From contig ML978171.1 of the NCBI GenBank assembly GCA_010015745.1, forward strand, positions 351,212 to 415,211: DNA of 64,000 nt, read 5' to 3'. A model generated the notes under the pieces. That model was not told where the DNA came from. It searched no databases and worked only from the letters and a program-made list of their open reading frames with translations. Below are positions 1 through 11,880 of the stretch, one piece after another (the first letter of the stretch is position 1; every line of letters starts with the position of its first letter). The DNA is from Setomelanomma holmii (lineage: Eukaryota; Ascomycota; Dothideomycetes; Pleosporales; Phaeosphaeriaceae). The position numbers and the translations under genes were made by a program.

Positions 1-1236
1 ATACCATGATGTTCGCTGTCCAGTGCACGATGTGCCAGGTAAGGCGCCGAGGTTAGCCTGGGTCCGCCTTCAGCCTGGCTGGGAGCGTTTCGATCGAGAA
101 GGCATTGCTTACTTCTACAACTGGGTGACACGCGTCTCGCAAGATCACAGCCCACTTCAAGACCATGGCCCGCATCACGCCGCCGAGGTGATTAGCGGGC
201 AAAAGGTTCTGCCGAAAGGATACCAAAAGTCGTGGAACAACCTCGGTGTACCAGTTGTGAAGTACTGTTGAACAGAACTAGACGAGCGTGTTCCTCACCA
301 ATCGATCCACAAAGAGCAGCCGCTCGACCTACCCTCATGGGCACCCAACTGGGCCGCGTATACGGATTGGGACGCGGAACCGCTACTTGACTGGTCTGAG
401 AAGACTCGCGGCTACAGGGCGGGAGGCAACATGGACCGACCATTGCATCCATCGACCAGCCCGCGAGAAATCTGCCTCTAATGGCACTATTTCGACACCA
501 TCGTCACTCTATCTGATCCTTGGCATCCGACTTCTACAGTCCCATCTGTATCTCGAAAAGGTATCGATGTGCTTAGGAGCTGGGGAACTATTGCAACGCG
601 GGACGTCCCTAACTGCCCGTATGGTGGAGTCGAAGGGCGGATGGAAGCAACATGGCGAACGCACAGAGGAGACTTGCTGGAGACGGTGCAGCCCCAGCTC
701 AAGACGAGCGCTTCGTCCGATGCTGGTACGATGAAGTGGGCTGGGCACGAGACATCCCGGACGCGGAGTCATTTCAAGGCAAAGGCTTCTGTACGTGCAG
801 TTGACTGCAATCCAAAAAGGACATAGACTGACCTTGTGCGCGCAAATCCAGGGACAGGTCACAGCTGGCTAACGGGTGCACAGCTATGGAATCCGCCATG
901 GACCGATACTTGACGACGATGGCTCCTACACTCGTTCTTCTAACGGAGAAGTGGTCCACTCCGAAGAAGTACGGAATTTATGCGAAGCGCATACACAAAG
1001 TCTGTGGCCATCGTGCATTGTTCGTTACGCAGAGTGGATATATAGGACTGGCGCCATGGAATGCGAAGCTTGGAGATATGGTTTTCGTGCTGAGGGGTGG
1101 GAAGTCTCCATTTATTCTTCGACGGGAGCTCGCGATTAATGCCTTCAGTCTGATGGGCGAGTCTTATGTGTATGCCATCATGGGTAGAGAAGCGCTCCAT
1201 ATGGGCCTGCCAGTGCAGGAAGTGCGCATACAATAA
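1..1236 (+). pseudogene. HET-domain gene, decayed 3' part, cut by left window edge
   Basis: Translation shows the C-terminal half of a fungal heterokaryon-incompatibility (HET) protein. Visible landmarks are a Trp-rich LPSWAPNWAAY segment near 330-362, a segment with DPWHP, SRKGIDVL and NCPYGG near 515-630, and a typical HET C-terminus near 995-1236 with GLAPWNAKLGDMVFVLRGG and FSLMGESYVYAIMG. The HET domain itself would lie left of the window. One frame carries positions 23 to about 700 but contains stops at 269-271 (TGA) and 479-481 (TAA). The C-terminus is in a different frame from about 886. An intron could explain the frame change but not both stops. A WW-like piece (PGWERFDREGIAYFYNW) lies at about 75-155 in the same frame. 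HET proteins trigger cell death after fusion of incompatible hyphae. I infer a non-functional copy. Confidence 0.7.
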
Positions 1237-1953
1237 GAAGCGTCTCAAGATGCAGATGGGTTCGGTGGGTTCTTGATGGTATCTTTTAACGAGGAATTGA
1301 TGGGGCCATACATATGGCGAAACCTCGAGATCCAATTGTCAATCCGAGGAGTGGAATGAAGCAAGCGCAGAGCATGACATGGGCGGAACGTTGGCTCCTG
1401 CCCACTACCCCACCACGCCCAACCAAATGCCAAGTCCACCAACGTCCTCCATCGCTACTTTAGCTACATCACTCTCAGCAATGTGAAGTCGGCAGCATCG
1501 ATCTCACAGCACATGTCATGCTCACCCTTGAGGCATACCACTCGTTCTTCGACATACGTCAGAAAGCAGCATTTCTACGCCGTATGGCACCCGGGACCTT
1601 GCCGCTCAAGCGCCTGTATCAGGACAAGTGCTTACCTCGAGCATTGTTAACCACGATCTTCTGCATTCTGGCTAATCAATGGAACAGTCGTCACTGGCTG
1701 ACACATGCCTCGCATGAGGCATACAGCTTTCGTTAGCGCATCTGCCTGATCCTCATCATGCTACAGTGGCATTGGCCATGCACAGCTATCTAGCGCAGAT
1801 GCATACAGGTGTGTCAGTCCTTTCTGGAAGTTAGAAAGTAACGTCCCCATTATGGGGTTGGGACGTACATACACGCTGACACCTTGAACAACTTCCTTGT
1901 CCTTTCACACTCCCCTTTGCTCTTTCCTTCTATGAATTCTTTATGCCGTTATT
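1237..1953. other. intergenic, no gene seen
   Basis: About 700 bp between the HET remnant and the P450 gene. Only short open frames without recognisable motifs occur. It should contain the P450 promoter. The pyrimidine-rich stretch just before the ATG (about 1895-1950) is usual for fungal leaders. Confidence 0.5.
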
Positions 1954-3743
1954 ATGGCCTACCTCTCAACAATCGCCGTCACGCTTCTCGCCATACCCAT
2001 TCTCTACGTCTTCACCCGCTTTCTCATCCTTCGCAAACATACCCTTCCCCTCCCTCCAGGGCCTAAATCGATTCCTGTCCTCGGCAACATAAACGACTTG
2101 CCGAAACCTGGTGCTCTCGAATACTTACACTGGCTCGCGCACAAAGATACATACGGCCCCATATCCTCCGTCACTATACTTGGACAAACGCTCATCATCA
2201 TTAATAATGCTGATATGGCGTTAGACCTTCTGCGCGACCGGTCCGCCATAAATTCTGGACGTCCGCACATGGTGTTTGCTGGGGAGATGGTGGGATGGAA
2301 CAAGACTCTTGGACTTTCCCAACCGAGCGAAAGGTTCAAGCTGTTTCGGAAGAACTTCGCAAAGGTGGCGAGTAAGAGGGGTACATTGGAAGTCTTTGAT
2401 CGCGTGCAAGAGGAAGAGTCTGCGCATTTCTTGCTAAACTTGTTGGAGAGTCCGGAAGAGCTATTTGATCATATAAGAAAGGAGGCTGGGGCGGTGATAC
2501 TTAGGATCACATATGGATATACGCCGAACGCGAAAGGGAGAGATCCGTTGGTCGACTTGGCCGGCAAAGCGATGAAGGAGTTTGATGAGGCCAGCGTACC
2601 AGGAAAGTACTTGGTGGATTCTGTGCCCTTTTGTTAGTCACGTTTCAGTGATGTGAATATGGGATTGACTGACCACGTCGTGTAGTGAGGTTTCTCCCAG
2701 ACTGGTGTCCTGGGACGGAATTTAAGGATACAGCACGCAGCATGGCAAGGCAGTTGACTCGTACGATTGAAGTCCCGTATGCTTTCGTGAAGCAACAGAT
2801 GCGCGAGGAAAGGCATAAATCTTCGTATCTGTCACAAGCGATCGAAGACATTGGAGCAGACGCAGATATGGAGCAGAGTACGATTCTTGAAACACTCACT
2901 GAGCTTGATACTCATTGATACAGTCCACAAATGGTCCGCAGCCTCCATGTACAATGCCGGTGCAGATACCACCGTCACCTCGCTCATGATCTTCTTCCTT
3001 GCTATGATGCAATTTCCAGACGTCCAGAAGAAGGCCCAGGAAGAGCTAGATCGTGTGATCGGACATCGGGGGTTACCAGTAAGCTCAGACAAGGAGAGTC
3101 TGTCGTATCTGGAAGCAGTGGTGAGAGAGACCCATCGATGGCATCCTGTCGCACCAATGGCGATACCGCATACGAGTTCCGAGGAGGCTACCTACAGGGG
3201 CTATAGAATTCCAAAGGGGGCGATGTTGATGCCGAATACATGGTGAGCTGAATGAGTTCGCAGAGGTATGGCGGTCATGGTCACTGACTATCGTACCAGG
3301 TGGTTCACACACGACCCATTGGTCTACCACAACCCCATGACCTTCAACCCAGATCGCTTCCTGGGCGCGTCCCCCGAGCCTGATCCGCGCATCTACACAT
3401 TTGGGTATGGGCGGCGCATATGTCCAGGCCGCTATGTCGCAGACAATGCCTTGTTCATCACCATAGCGCAGGTTCTTGCTGTCTGTACGTATAAGCCATT
3501 CAGATCTTGTACGCAGCCTTTGAACTGATAAGCGTAGTCAATATTAGCAAGCCAGTCGAGAATGGAGTCACTATAGAGCCGAAGGTTGAGTTTGAATCTG
3601 GCGTTATAAGTCATCCAGTACCGTACAAATGTAGCATCGAACCACGGAGCGAGAGGCACAGAGAGTTGATCATGAAGAGTGAAGAGGTATATCCGTGGAG
3701 GCAAAGCGATGCACATGAATTGGAGAGGCTAGGCGTGAGCTGA
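1954..3743 (+). CDS. cytochrome P450 monooxygenase, microsomal type
   Basis: Five exons can be placed with matching phases: 1954-2632, 2686-2877, 2924-3242, 3300-3484 and 3538-3743, giving 526 residues. The N-terminus is a membrane anchor followed by the proline hinge LPLPPGPKSIPVLGN. The I-helix AGADTT is near residues 302-307, the K-helix ExxR is ETHR within VVRETHRWHP, the PERF-type motif is FNPDRF, and the haem-binding loop is FGYGRRICPG with the Cys ligand near 438. Length is usual for a fungal class II P450, which takes electrons from NADPH-P450 reductase at the ER. The closest style I know is the CYP64/OrdA-like group of hydroxylases and monooxygenases. The substrate cannot be read from sequence. 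No polyketide synthase or peptide synthetase lies nearby, so a biosynthetic cluster is not supported. Confidence 0.93.
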
Positions 3744-4598
3744 TCGAGCTGAGTTGACAGACGGCCTTTCAGACGCTTAAGGAGCATTAGAAACGCCTAT
3801 ACTCTCATGAGATTGTGGCAGACAGCTTGGCGCAGGATCCCTGGCTAGTCTCGACACCACTAGGGCGGTCATCAGCTCTAGTAGCACAATGCAAGGTTCG
3901 AAACATAATCATTGGTATGGATGCTGCGAGGGATGCAACTTCACGAATTGCCGAAGCTTCAGCCCTACACAAATGCCTCGTGCATACAAATATGATGTCA
4001 TCGCCAGGGCGTGTTTCAGCACGCATTGTGGAAAACGAGCGATGCAGCAATCAACGGCATCTTTCATAAGACATCGATCAGGTGCACACAATGCCTTGAA
4101 AGGTTGGTGGTGCGATGTGGTAAGTGTCACTATTCTTGGTGACATTTCGTATTGCAGCCCATTGCGCCGGGACCGTGGGGTGACCGAGAAGATGCCAGAT
4201 AGCGACGTCGCCTGCCAAAATAATGGAGTTCAGTCCAGCAACTAGAGCAGACCCAGGCTGTGTTGAAGGTGAAAGCGTGCTGGTAACAATGGCAACCAAG
4301 CTATAATTGGTGCATTTGTTTTGTGGTTGGCTGTTCGCAGCGGGACCCAGAAACGGTGCGGCGTGGGGTTGCCGATCCCTTACTAAACTAGAAACAGCCG
4401 CGGCCAGGGTAACTTTGGCATTCGACGCTGAGCCTCTGATCACCATCAATCACTTCCACGTCGCTCGTTAGACCTCAACTTCTTCTTCACACCGGCCGCG
4501 CCGCAGCGCATATCGCCTTCACTCTTACCACTTTTATTACACTTCGTGGTTGCCGCATGCGCTTTGATTAGGCGTGGTTTTCACCCTTGGCATTCCTC
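3744..4598. other. intergenic, no gene seen
   Basis: About 850 bp between the P450 stop and the apyrase start. Short open frames on both strands show no known motif. The region 4450-4598 is rich in pyrimidines and probably holds the apyrase promoter and leader. Confidence 0.5.
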
Positions 4599-6820
4599 AT
4601 GGGAAAGTGTACGTAACCCCCTCTATTGCGCTGTTGCGCCTAATACGAGTGACGTAAGCTAAAGATGTCTGTCGCGCAGGGAGATATGGTGTGGTCCTGG
4701 ACGCTGGATCCTCTGTAAGCAGTCCTGTCGCGAGGTATAGTCGCAATACATGACTAACTACTGTTAAGGGGACGCGCGTCCACATATACCGCTGGCTGAA
4801 CAGCAGCAAAGCGAGGGAGAAGGCCAGCAAAACACAACTACACAGTCTCCCAGTCATCGAGACTGACAAGAAGTGGACGAAGAAGATACATCCAGGTATC
4901 TCAACATTTGGCGAACACCCTCACGATGTCGGCCCGGAACACCTTGACAAGCTTCTTAGCCATGCGCTCAGCAAGATACCGCTCGAAGACGTCCCGGATA
5001 CACCTCTCTTCTTGCTTGCGACAGCAGGCATGCGCATTCTGCCACCTCTCCAGCGACAATCTGTGTTGAAGGAAGTTTGCGACTTTGCGCGGAGCACAAC
5101 CCAATTTCAGCTACCCGACTGTGACCTTCATGTCCAGGTCATACCGGGCGAGACAGAGGGCTTGTATGGGTGGATAGCTGCGAACTACCTGCTGGGCGGC
5201 TTCGACCGGCCTACAGAACACGACCACGGCAAAGGACATAGCACATACGGATTCTTAGACATGGGAGGCGCATCTGCCCAAATTGCTTTCGCACCGAACG
5301 CTACGGAAGCTGAGAAGCACGCGAACGACTTGACGCTGTTACGACTACGGACGATCGATGGTACATCGCTGGAATACAGGGTGTTCGTTACAACGTGGCT
5401 GGGATTTGGGGCAAATCAGGCGCGACAACGATACGTCAAGGCACTAATTCAGTCAACGAGTTCGACAGAGTTACCAGACCCTTGTCTGCCTGCTGGTCTC
5501 AAGATCGAGGTCACAAAGGACGGGAAGTTCATCGACTCGGATCCGGACGATGATGATAAAGATCCACCGTCCAAAGGCGTAGCACATCTTCTTGGGACTG
5601 GGAAATTCTCCGAATGTCTGCACCAGACGTATCCGTTGCTGGAGAAAGAGAAGGAGTGCAAAGACTCACCTTGCCTGATCAACGGACAACATGTCCCAGC
5701 GCTCGATTTCGATGTCAATCATTTCGTTGGAGTTTCGGAGTTCTGGCACACTACACACGAAATATTCGGCATGGGACACAAGGACAAAGCTTACGACTTC
5801 AAGACTTACCAAGAGTCGGTGGACGAATTTTGCGGCCAAAACTGGAAACATATCGAAAAGGGCCTAAAGAAAGAGAAGTGGGGTAACAAGGTTGACGAGG
5901 AAAAGGCACGAGAAGTCTGTTTCAAGGCGTCGTGGATCATCAACATGCTACACGATGGTATTGGGGTGCCCCGTGTTGGCATCGAAGGGCTACCGGACAG
6001 CAAAAATGTCACCAAGGAGGTGGGCGGTCACGCAAAGGAGAAAGGCTTTCTCGACCCTTTCCAGGCTGTCAACAAGATCAACGACATCGAGGTGAGCTGG
6101 ACACTCGGGAAAATGGTTCTCTATGCCTCAAGTGAGGTTCCACTACCCGCCGAAAACGCGTTAGCTGTAGGATTTGGCTCCAACGAACCTGGCATACCCA
6201 ATGACTTCCAGTACCCGGGCGGCACCATACATCCCTACGAGTCCGACGATGACTGGCATCGTCTCTTCGTTGAACATCCACAAAAGATACCTGCCCTGTT
6301 TATCATGATTTTCATCATGTTTTTCATTGTGGGACTCGTTATCGGCAAGGAGAGAAGGGCGAGGGTGCGCATGTTCGTCATGAAGCCACTCATAGGCAAA
6401 CAAGGCAAAGATCCGCTACACCGTCGCAAGGAACGCAGCTTTGTGGACAAGCTTTTCAGACGTGGTGGCAACCAAGCCTACGAACGCGTCGACCTCGAAA
6501 ACCCAGACGCTGGCAACGACTTCGAACTTGAAGAGACATACCTAGATTCGAGCGACAATGAACACTCGGATTCATCCACTGGCTCACGGTTCGGCAAGAC
6601 ATCCGGCTGGGCGACGCCGCAGATTAAGAAAGATAGTCCAGGCTATTTCGATGGCGCTGCGAGTGGGGGCGTTCTCGCACAAGGCGGTGCGCTAGGTCTT
6701 GGTCCAAATAGCGCTTTCGACCGAGGAGGTTTGCTGTCGAGGACCGATAGCAGGGAACGGATCCGAAGTCGCGCGAGTAGTCCCAAGAGGAGGGAAGGGC
6801 GATCTACGCTTGACGAATGA
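4599..6820 (+). CDS. YND1: Golgi apyrase / nucleoside diphosphatase (GDA1-CD39 family)
   Basis: Three exons: 4599-4608, 4680-4714 and 4769-6820, coding for 698 residues. The first exon gives only MGK plus one base; the joined N-terminus reads MGKWRYGVVLDAGSSGTR, the usual start of YND1-type apyrases. Apyrase conserved regions are visible in order: DAGSSGTR, LLATAGMR, ETEGLYGWIAANYLLG and LDMGGASAQIAF. A membrane segment (ALFIMIFIMFFIVGLVIG) lies near residues 508-525, followed by a basic and acidic cytosolic tail. The enzyme hydrolyses nucleoside di- and triphosphates in the Golgi lumen. Removing NDPs there allows exchange with incoming nucleotide sugars for glycosylation. Both introns have good donors (GTACGT, GTAAGC), and the second has a TGACTAAC-type branch site. 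The gene looks intact. Confidence 0.93.
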
Positions 6821-7786
6821 GCTACGACTTTGCATTTTGGCGCACCGATAGACTTATGTACAGGCATTGGGACGCGGGTTAGGCGTTTCACTCGATACGT
6901 AGGCGCATCCCAAAAAGGCTGCTTGGAGGCTGCTTTGGTTTGGTGTTCTTGTGTTGGACCGGAAAGGTGCACTTTTTTCATAATTCTTGCTGACGAAGAT
7001 GTCTATATACCAGCATTTGCGCATCAATTGCATTACATACCACCTCAACATCACGCTCCTACACCATGGGAAATTCAGTTACATTAACCTTCGAGAACCG
7101 TCGATGTTACAATATGAATGAGGCTCGTCCTCAAAACCAGTCTCTCGAAAAGGCATTCAACTCCAACACCTGCCTATCTCACCACAGCCCACTTCTACCT
7201 CGAGACATTCATGATGTCTACTTACCGTCATAACTTCGCTCAATCAAGTTCTGGACCTGTGGCTAGATCTGCCACCACGTTAGCGCCACGCGGGATGCCA
7301 TCTGTCCAGTTACACAGTTCTCTGCATTCCCCGGAAGTCGAAGCCGATCCCCCACAAAAGCTTATTCGCATGCCTACGAGATGGCCATGCGGTCTTGTAT
7401 CTTATTTACATATACAACAACGACCATGTTTTGGTAAAATTGGGATGTGCAGGATGTGTTGCTAAGCTGTGATCGCCGTGAAGGTACATGCCATGTACTA
7501 GATGGTTGAAGGCTGAATCAAAATGCCCATATCATGTACGGTTGAGTTCGTTCCTGCATGCAATCGATAAGAGGCTGCAGGAACCAGACGCGGTGGGAGC
7601 ATGGGTCTGCGGATGTTGGGCGACATCACTGAGCCAGCCAATGGTCGCAAGTCATGGTGAACGTGTGAAGGAAAACAGTCACCGTGTATAAGATGCGTAT
7701 GTCCAGTCTTACCTTCATTGAGTTCTTTGCAACCCTTGTCTCATTCGCCTCATTCATTTCTGTTTCAAACTCCTCACTTCTCAATC
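6821..7786. other. intergenic, no gene seen
   Basis: Nearly 1 kb between apyrase and the CFEM gene. An open frame at 7118-7465 has no recognisable motif and low-complexity composition, so I do not call it. A TATA-like GTGTATAAG at about 7683-7691 lies about 100 bp upstream of the CFEM start codon and may be its core promoter. Confidence 0.45.
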
Positions 7787-8372
7787 ATGCGCTTCCTACT
7801 TCCAACCTTGCTCTCCTTGTCAGCCATCACCACGGCGCAATTGACATACAATGTAACACAAGCTTTCCAGCCAGGAAACTGGAAGAAGTACCACTGCCTG
7901 TTAGATGTGTCTTATCATGAAAATGGCACACTTTGGCACTGACGTTTGCCTCACAGCGACAACGACAATCTCAGCACCTGGCTCCCATCATGCCTTCACG
8001 AGTGTCAAGCCAACGCCAATGCCAAAGATGGCTGCGTACCAGATGATTTTACATGTCACTGTATCAACTATACTGTTTACTCGGATGTACGTCGCTGTCC
8101 ACCCCTTCACGTTCCCTTCCCTCACTCAATCTCCCAAAAGTCATCTCCCTGACGCATGCTAGCTCATCGAACCATGCGCCTTCCCACCAGCCCTGAACGG
8201 CACCGGAACCTGCACGCTAGCCGAGCTTGGTGCTGCGCGACCAGTCATTAATGATATGTGCAACTTCTTCAATGCGACGCTGTATGCGGATTATAGGAGG
8301 TGTCCTCAGGAGTTAAGCAAGAGGAAGACGTTTGAGATTGTGAGGAGTGAGGAGGTGATTGTTAGTTGGTAG
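7787..8372 (+). CDS. small secreted CFEM-domain protein
   Basis: Three exons (7787-7899, 7957-8086, 8163-8372) give 150 residues. The N-terminus MRFLLPTLLSLSAITTAQ is a signal peptide. The Cys pattern after residue about 46 is CFEM-like: SCLHEC, then GC, then the TCHC pair, then EPC, TC and DMC. The first Cys pair has the CxxxC spacing and is preceded by Pro, as in CFEM. CFEM proteins are fungus-specific; known roles are haem or iron capture at the cell surface and, in some plant pathogens, effector activity. The C-terminus ends EEVIVSW without a hydrophobic tail, so a GPI anchor is unlikely and free secretion is more likely. I preferred the ATG at 7787 over upstream in-frame starts because it begins directly with the signal peptide. 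Function here is unknown. Confidence 0.85.
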
Positions 8373-8909
8373 AGGGTTCTGTGCTGACGAAGGGTTTGGC
8401 GATGAATGAACGGGAAAGGATTGGAGTAGTTGGGCACGATAATGGACTAAAGTGTTGGGATTGTCATGGAGAAATAATGAGCTGCCTTGGAAGAATGCTT
8501 CTGTGCAAATCATTATCCGTGTGCGCCCCCCGAGGTTTGTCGTGAGAATCAGCCCTATATTATTTCGCAGATTCTAGATGTTTTTCGAGTGTTGTTCGGC
8601 AAGACGAATGAACATCAGTAGCGTGGCGCTAAGGACGCGTCGTGTCTCTTGACGCGCTCTCATGGCAGTCCCCTCAGAATGCGAGCCTGAGCAACATTTG
8701 AAAAAGTAGTGACGATCTCATCTTCTTTGAGCATCACTGAGCAACCTCCAAGGCTAAGATGCGTATTCGACATGCAAGGCTCCGCGCGCTGGTGGGGGCC
8801 ATTGACGCGGGGTAGAGCTTCCTTCTTGCAGGAGCCCCTTCGATAGCCTCTGTGGGTGGTACTCTTGCAACATCTGTGAAGCACCAGATTTTAACGGCAT
8901 TCATCTTGA
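8373..8909. other. intergenic, no gene seen
   Basis: About 540 bp between the CFEM gene and the HET gene. I see no coding signal, repeat or RNA gene. Confidence 0.5.
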
Positions 8910-11184
8910 ATGGCTACCTCGATCGCATCCGCGTTGACGGGCTCAGAGCTGTGCGACGTATGTAGCGCGATCGACTTCCCAGCTTATTTCTACCCTCCTG
9001 CGGCTGATGAGGTCGCGACCAGAGACGGCGTCAACAATGCATTGTATAAAGAGAGGGAGCTAGGAACAGGTGCTGAGATTCGTCTCAAGTCCGTTCGATG
9101 CGCATTTTGCGACCTCGTTCACAAAGCACCCGTCACGATTAGCGATGAGGCTGTTATCAGCATGAGCAGCACCCTCTGCGGCAGGAACTCAGACGCAGCA
9201 GATGGTGACTCAACTCCCGCAACATATTACATTCGAGTTGTCTCAAATCTACGAGGCGTAGTGGCCAATGGCTATATTCAGCTTCTTGCGGAGGATGCGC
9301 ATCTCTTGGGTCACCCACAGGAATTCCTTGCACGGGTGCCACGTACAGATGGCTTCAACATGTCGCAAGCTGTCACTTGGCTCGAAATTTGTCGAAGGAA
9401 ACATGGGAGAGCATGTGACTCACTTGAGGGTGATCCTAGTCAGGGTTCGCCACTGCTGCAGCCGGTTCACCTGTTGGCGATAAATTTGGCCGACATGTCT
9501 ATATGCCAGATGCCACCAGGGTCGGAGTATGTGGCTCTAAGTTATTGTTGGCCAGCAAAAGCATATTTGACTCTCGTTCAGGAAAATCGTGAAGAGCTGT
9601 CTGGCTACAATGCGCTGGTTTACAACATGGAGAAACTCCCAGGCACTGTTCAAGACGCCATCTACTGCGCGAAGGAGCTTCCCTTCCGTTACCTTTGGAT
9701 CGACGCCTTGTGTATCATCCAAGACGACAATGACCATAAGAACAAGCAGCTGCGACAGATGGACAGAGTGTACAACTGCGCTGCACTCACATTGGTATGC
9801 GCCTATCCCGTTGCTCGTGGCGCCACAGACCCTTGTGACGGATTGCCTGGGTACAGAAAGCACAACGTAGCCAGAAAAAGAAGCGTTCGCATGATCAAAG
9901 GTCTCCGCATGATGGTACCAGCCCCTTGCGTTGATAGTTGCTTGGAGCTTTCACGCTGGTACACTCGGTGTTGGGTAAGCCCCCCTTTCTCCGACAGAAA
10001 ATGAGGGCGAATGCCAATCGCTCACGTTGTCTGCCTAGACGTTCCAAGAACACCAGCTCTCTTGTCGTCTGTTATATTTCACGCCTATTCAGGTATACTT
10101 CCAGTGCTCATGCAGTACATTCTGTGAGGACACTGTATGCGAAACTGTTTACGATACAGCATACATCTCACCAGGTAATACCATCTGGAGTTCGAAGTCG
10201 CGGCACCTCACTACTCATGAGGCTGCGAATTGGGGAGGATGGGAGCTAAACAGGAAGCCCTTGAGAAGCTTGTCCCGGATGTGGGATAGTTTCGATGCAG
10301 CGTTGTCCTTGTACACACGTCGCGACGTATCTTATCCATCAGATATGCTGAAGGCCTTCGAGGGTGTAAAAGCTGTCCTCTCCGACGCGATGCAGACGGA
10401 CTTTTGGCAAGGTATGCCAGAGAAGATCCTGGCGCAGGCACTATGCTGGCAATTGAGGGGTGGATTCTATCGACGAAGAAATCGGTTAGCCGGACAACCA
10501 CCATCGAAGCCCCTCTTCCCAAGTTGGAGCTGGGCCGGCTGGGAATCCCAAATCAATCTGACAGATTATCTTAACATAAAGTTTTTCAGGACCGATGCAG
10601 AGTGGTATATTGTCAATGCCAGATCTATAGCAACACGTTTGGACATCTACCCGCAATGGGTCAGCATGCGGAGCCATCAACCAAGTGCGTCTATCCTCAA
10701 GCCGTTCTTGCCCAATATCGTGCCACGAGAGAGTGTTGATCCCACCACAGAGGAGTGGCGGGATGCGCGAACACTAGCGAGCTGGACCACACGAGCATTC
10801 ATGGTCCTTGATGGGAGCTACCACCAGCTGAACAGCAGACACGAACAACTGTGGCCGCAAAGCACCAACTTCGCGATCAAAGACAGTCGAGGCGTGACTG
10901 CGGGCTGCATATTGCTGCCGAAAGACTTTTTCGACGCCTTTGGTGTGCAGTGGCTCAGATGTGAGTTCATCCTCATATCGAGAAGCCTTGCGACCCAAAG
11001 CAAAATGTCCTACTTCGATGAAAGCGTGTACGAGGTCAAAGATTGGTGTCATCTTAATGTCATGATGATATCGCGGCCCTCCCATCTTGACGCGTATGAG
11101 GCAATTCGCGTCGGCGTCGGCGTGGTTCATGAAGATGCGTGGGTCGCGGCAAAGCCGGAAACCGATTTCGTGAAGCTCATCTGA
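8910..11184 (+). CDS. HET-domain (heterokaryon incompatibility) protein
   Basis: Two exons, 8910-9974 and 10039-11184, give 736 residues. The intron (GTAAGC...TAG) falls exactly in the HET hallmark: exon 1 ends with RCW and exon 2 resumes with TFQEHQLS. The N-terminus carries Cys pairs (ELCDVC near 12-17 and RCAFCDL near 66-72). The HET core spans residues about 206-365, with YVALSYCW, the LPGTVQDAI helix and RYLWIDALCIIQDDN. The C-terminal half contains FPSWSWAGW, also typical. HET proteins act in non-self recognition and cause cell death when incompatible alleles or partners meet. No lesion is visible, unlike the other HET copies at 1-1236 and 27640-30076. The partner or trigger cannot be read from sequence. 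Confidence 0.92.
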
Positions 11185-11880
11185 CCGAGTTTGTCAACGT
11201 CGCCAAAGTCTTTCGTCCAGGCCTACCTTCTCGCATAAGCCACGAGATGTTGCCGAGAGATCGTCTTGCCATGATAGACTAGGCGAACAGGGATATACCA
11301 ACTCTGGCATTGTTGCGCAGATTTGTTGGACATGACGTGCAGCTGTTTCGCGAGCTGCACGCACCCTTCGAGCGCGAACTCAACGCAAGAACGTTCAGCA
11401 ATGTCAAACAACTACAACGCTATGCTCTCGCAAATGATAGAGCCTGCTCATGGGCCCTTCGGATGCGGTCGGCCGAGATTCAGGGATGAAATGTGCGAAA
11501 CAACCATAGGGCTCAGGGCCGATACTTGCACGCAGAGAAACAAACTCGGCACTCGGACTCGAACGCCCACGGCTCACCCCAGATATTGCGCCGCATCCGT
11601 CCGCAGACGTGTGGGAAAGAGATGCGTGGAAGCTTGAATCAGGCAAACGACGTCGTCCTATTGGCTGTGTTGGGCAAGGACAATGCTGCTTCGCGGTTAA
11701 ATGTGAACGTCTTAGTCGAAACACCGACGAAAGTCCCTGCAGCGGCATTTCCTATTATGACGACCACCAGTAGAGGATGTATAAGTTGGGCGATATGCCC
11801 AGCTCTGCCACACACCCACCACATTCCTTCCTTCAGTCGTGCTGCTTTCCTAGCTATACAAGCCGTCCTCTCGTTTCAAC
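11185..11880. other. intergenic, chitinase promoter region
   Basis: About 700 bp between the HET and chitinase genes. Overlapping open frames on both strands look like chance frames. A TATA-like TGTATAAGT at about 11778 lies 100 bp upstream of the chitinase ATG. Confidence 0.45.

Noticed and set aside
288..734. 148-codon frame inside the left HET remnant
   Set aside because: It is an Arg/Ser-rich shadow of the HET frame, which carries the recognisable motifs.
1954..8372. Secondary-metabolite cluster around the P450
   Set aside because: No polyketide synthase, peptide synthetase, terpene cyclase, transporter or cluster regulator lies nearby; the neighbours are an apyrase and a CFEM protein.
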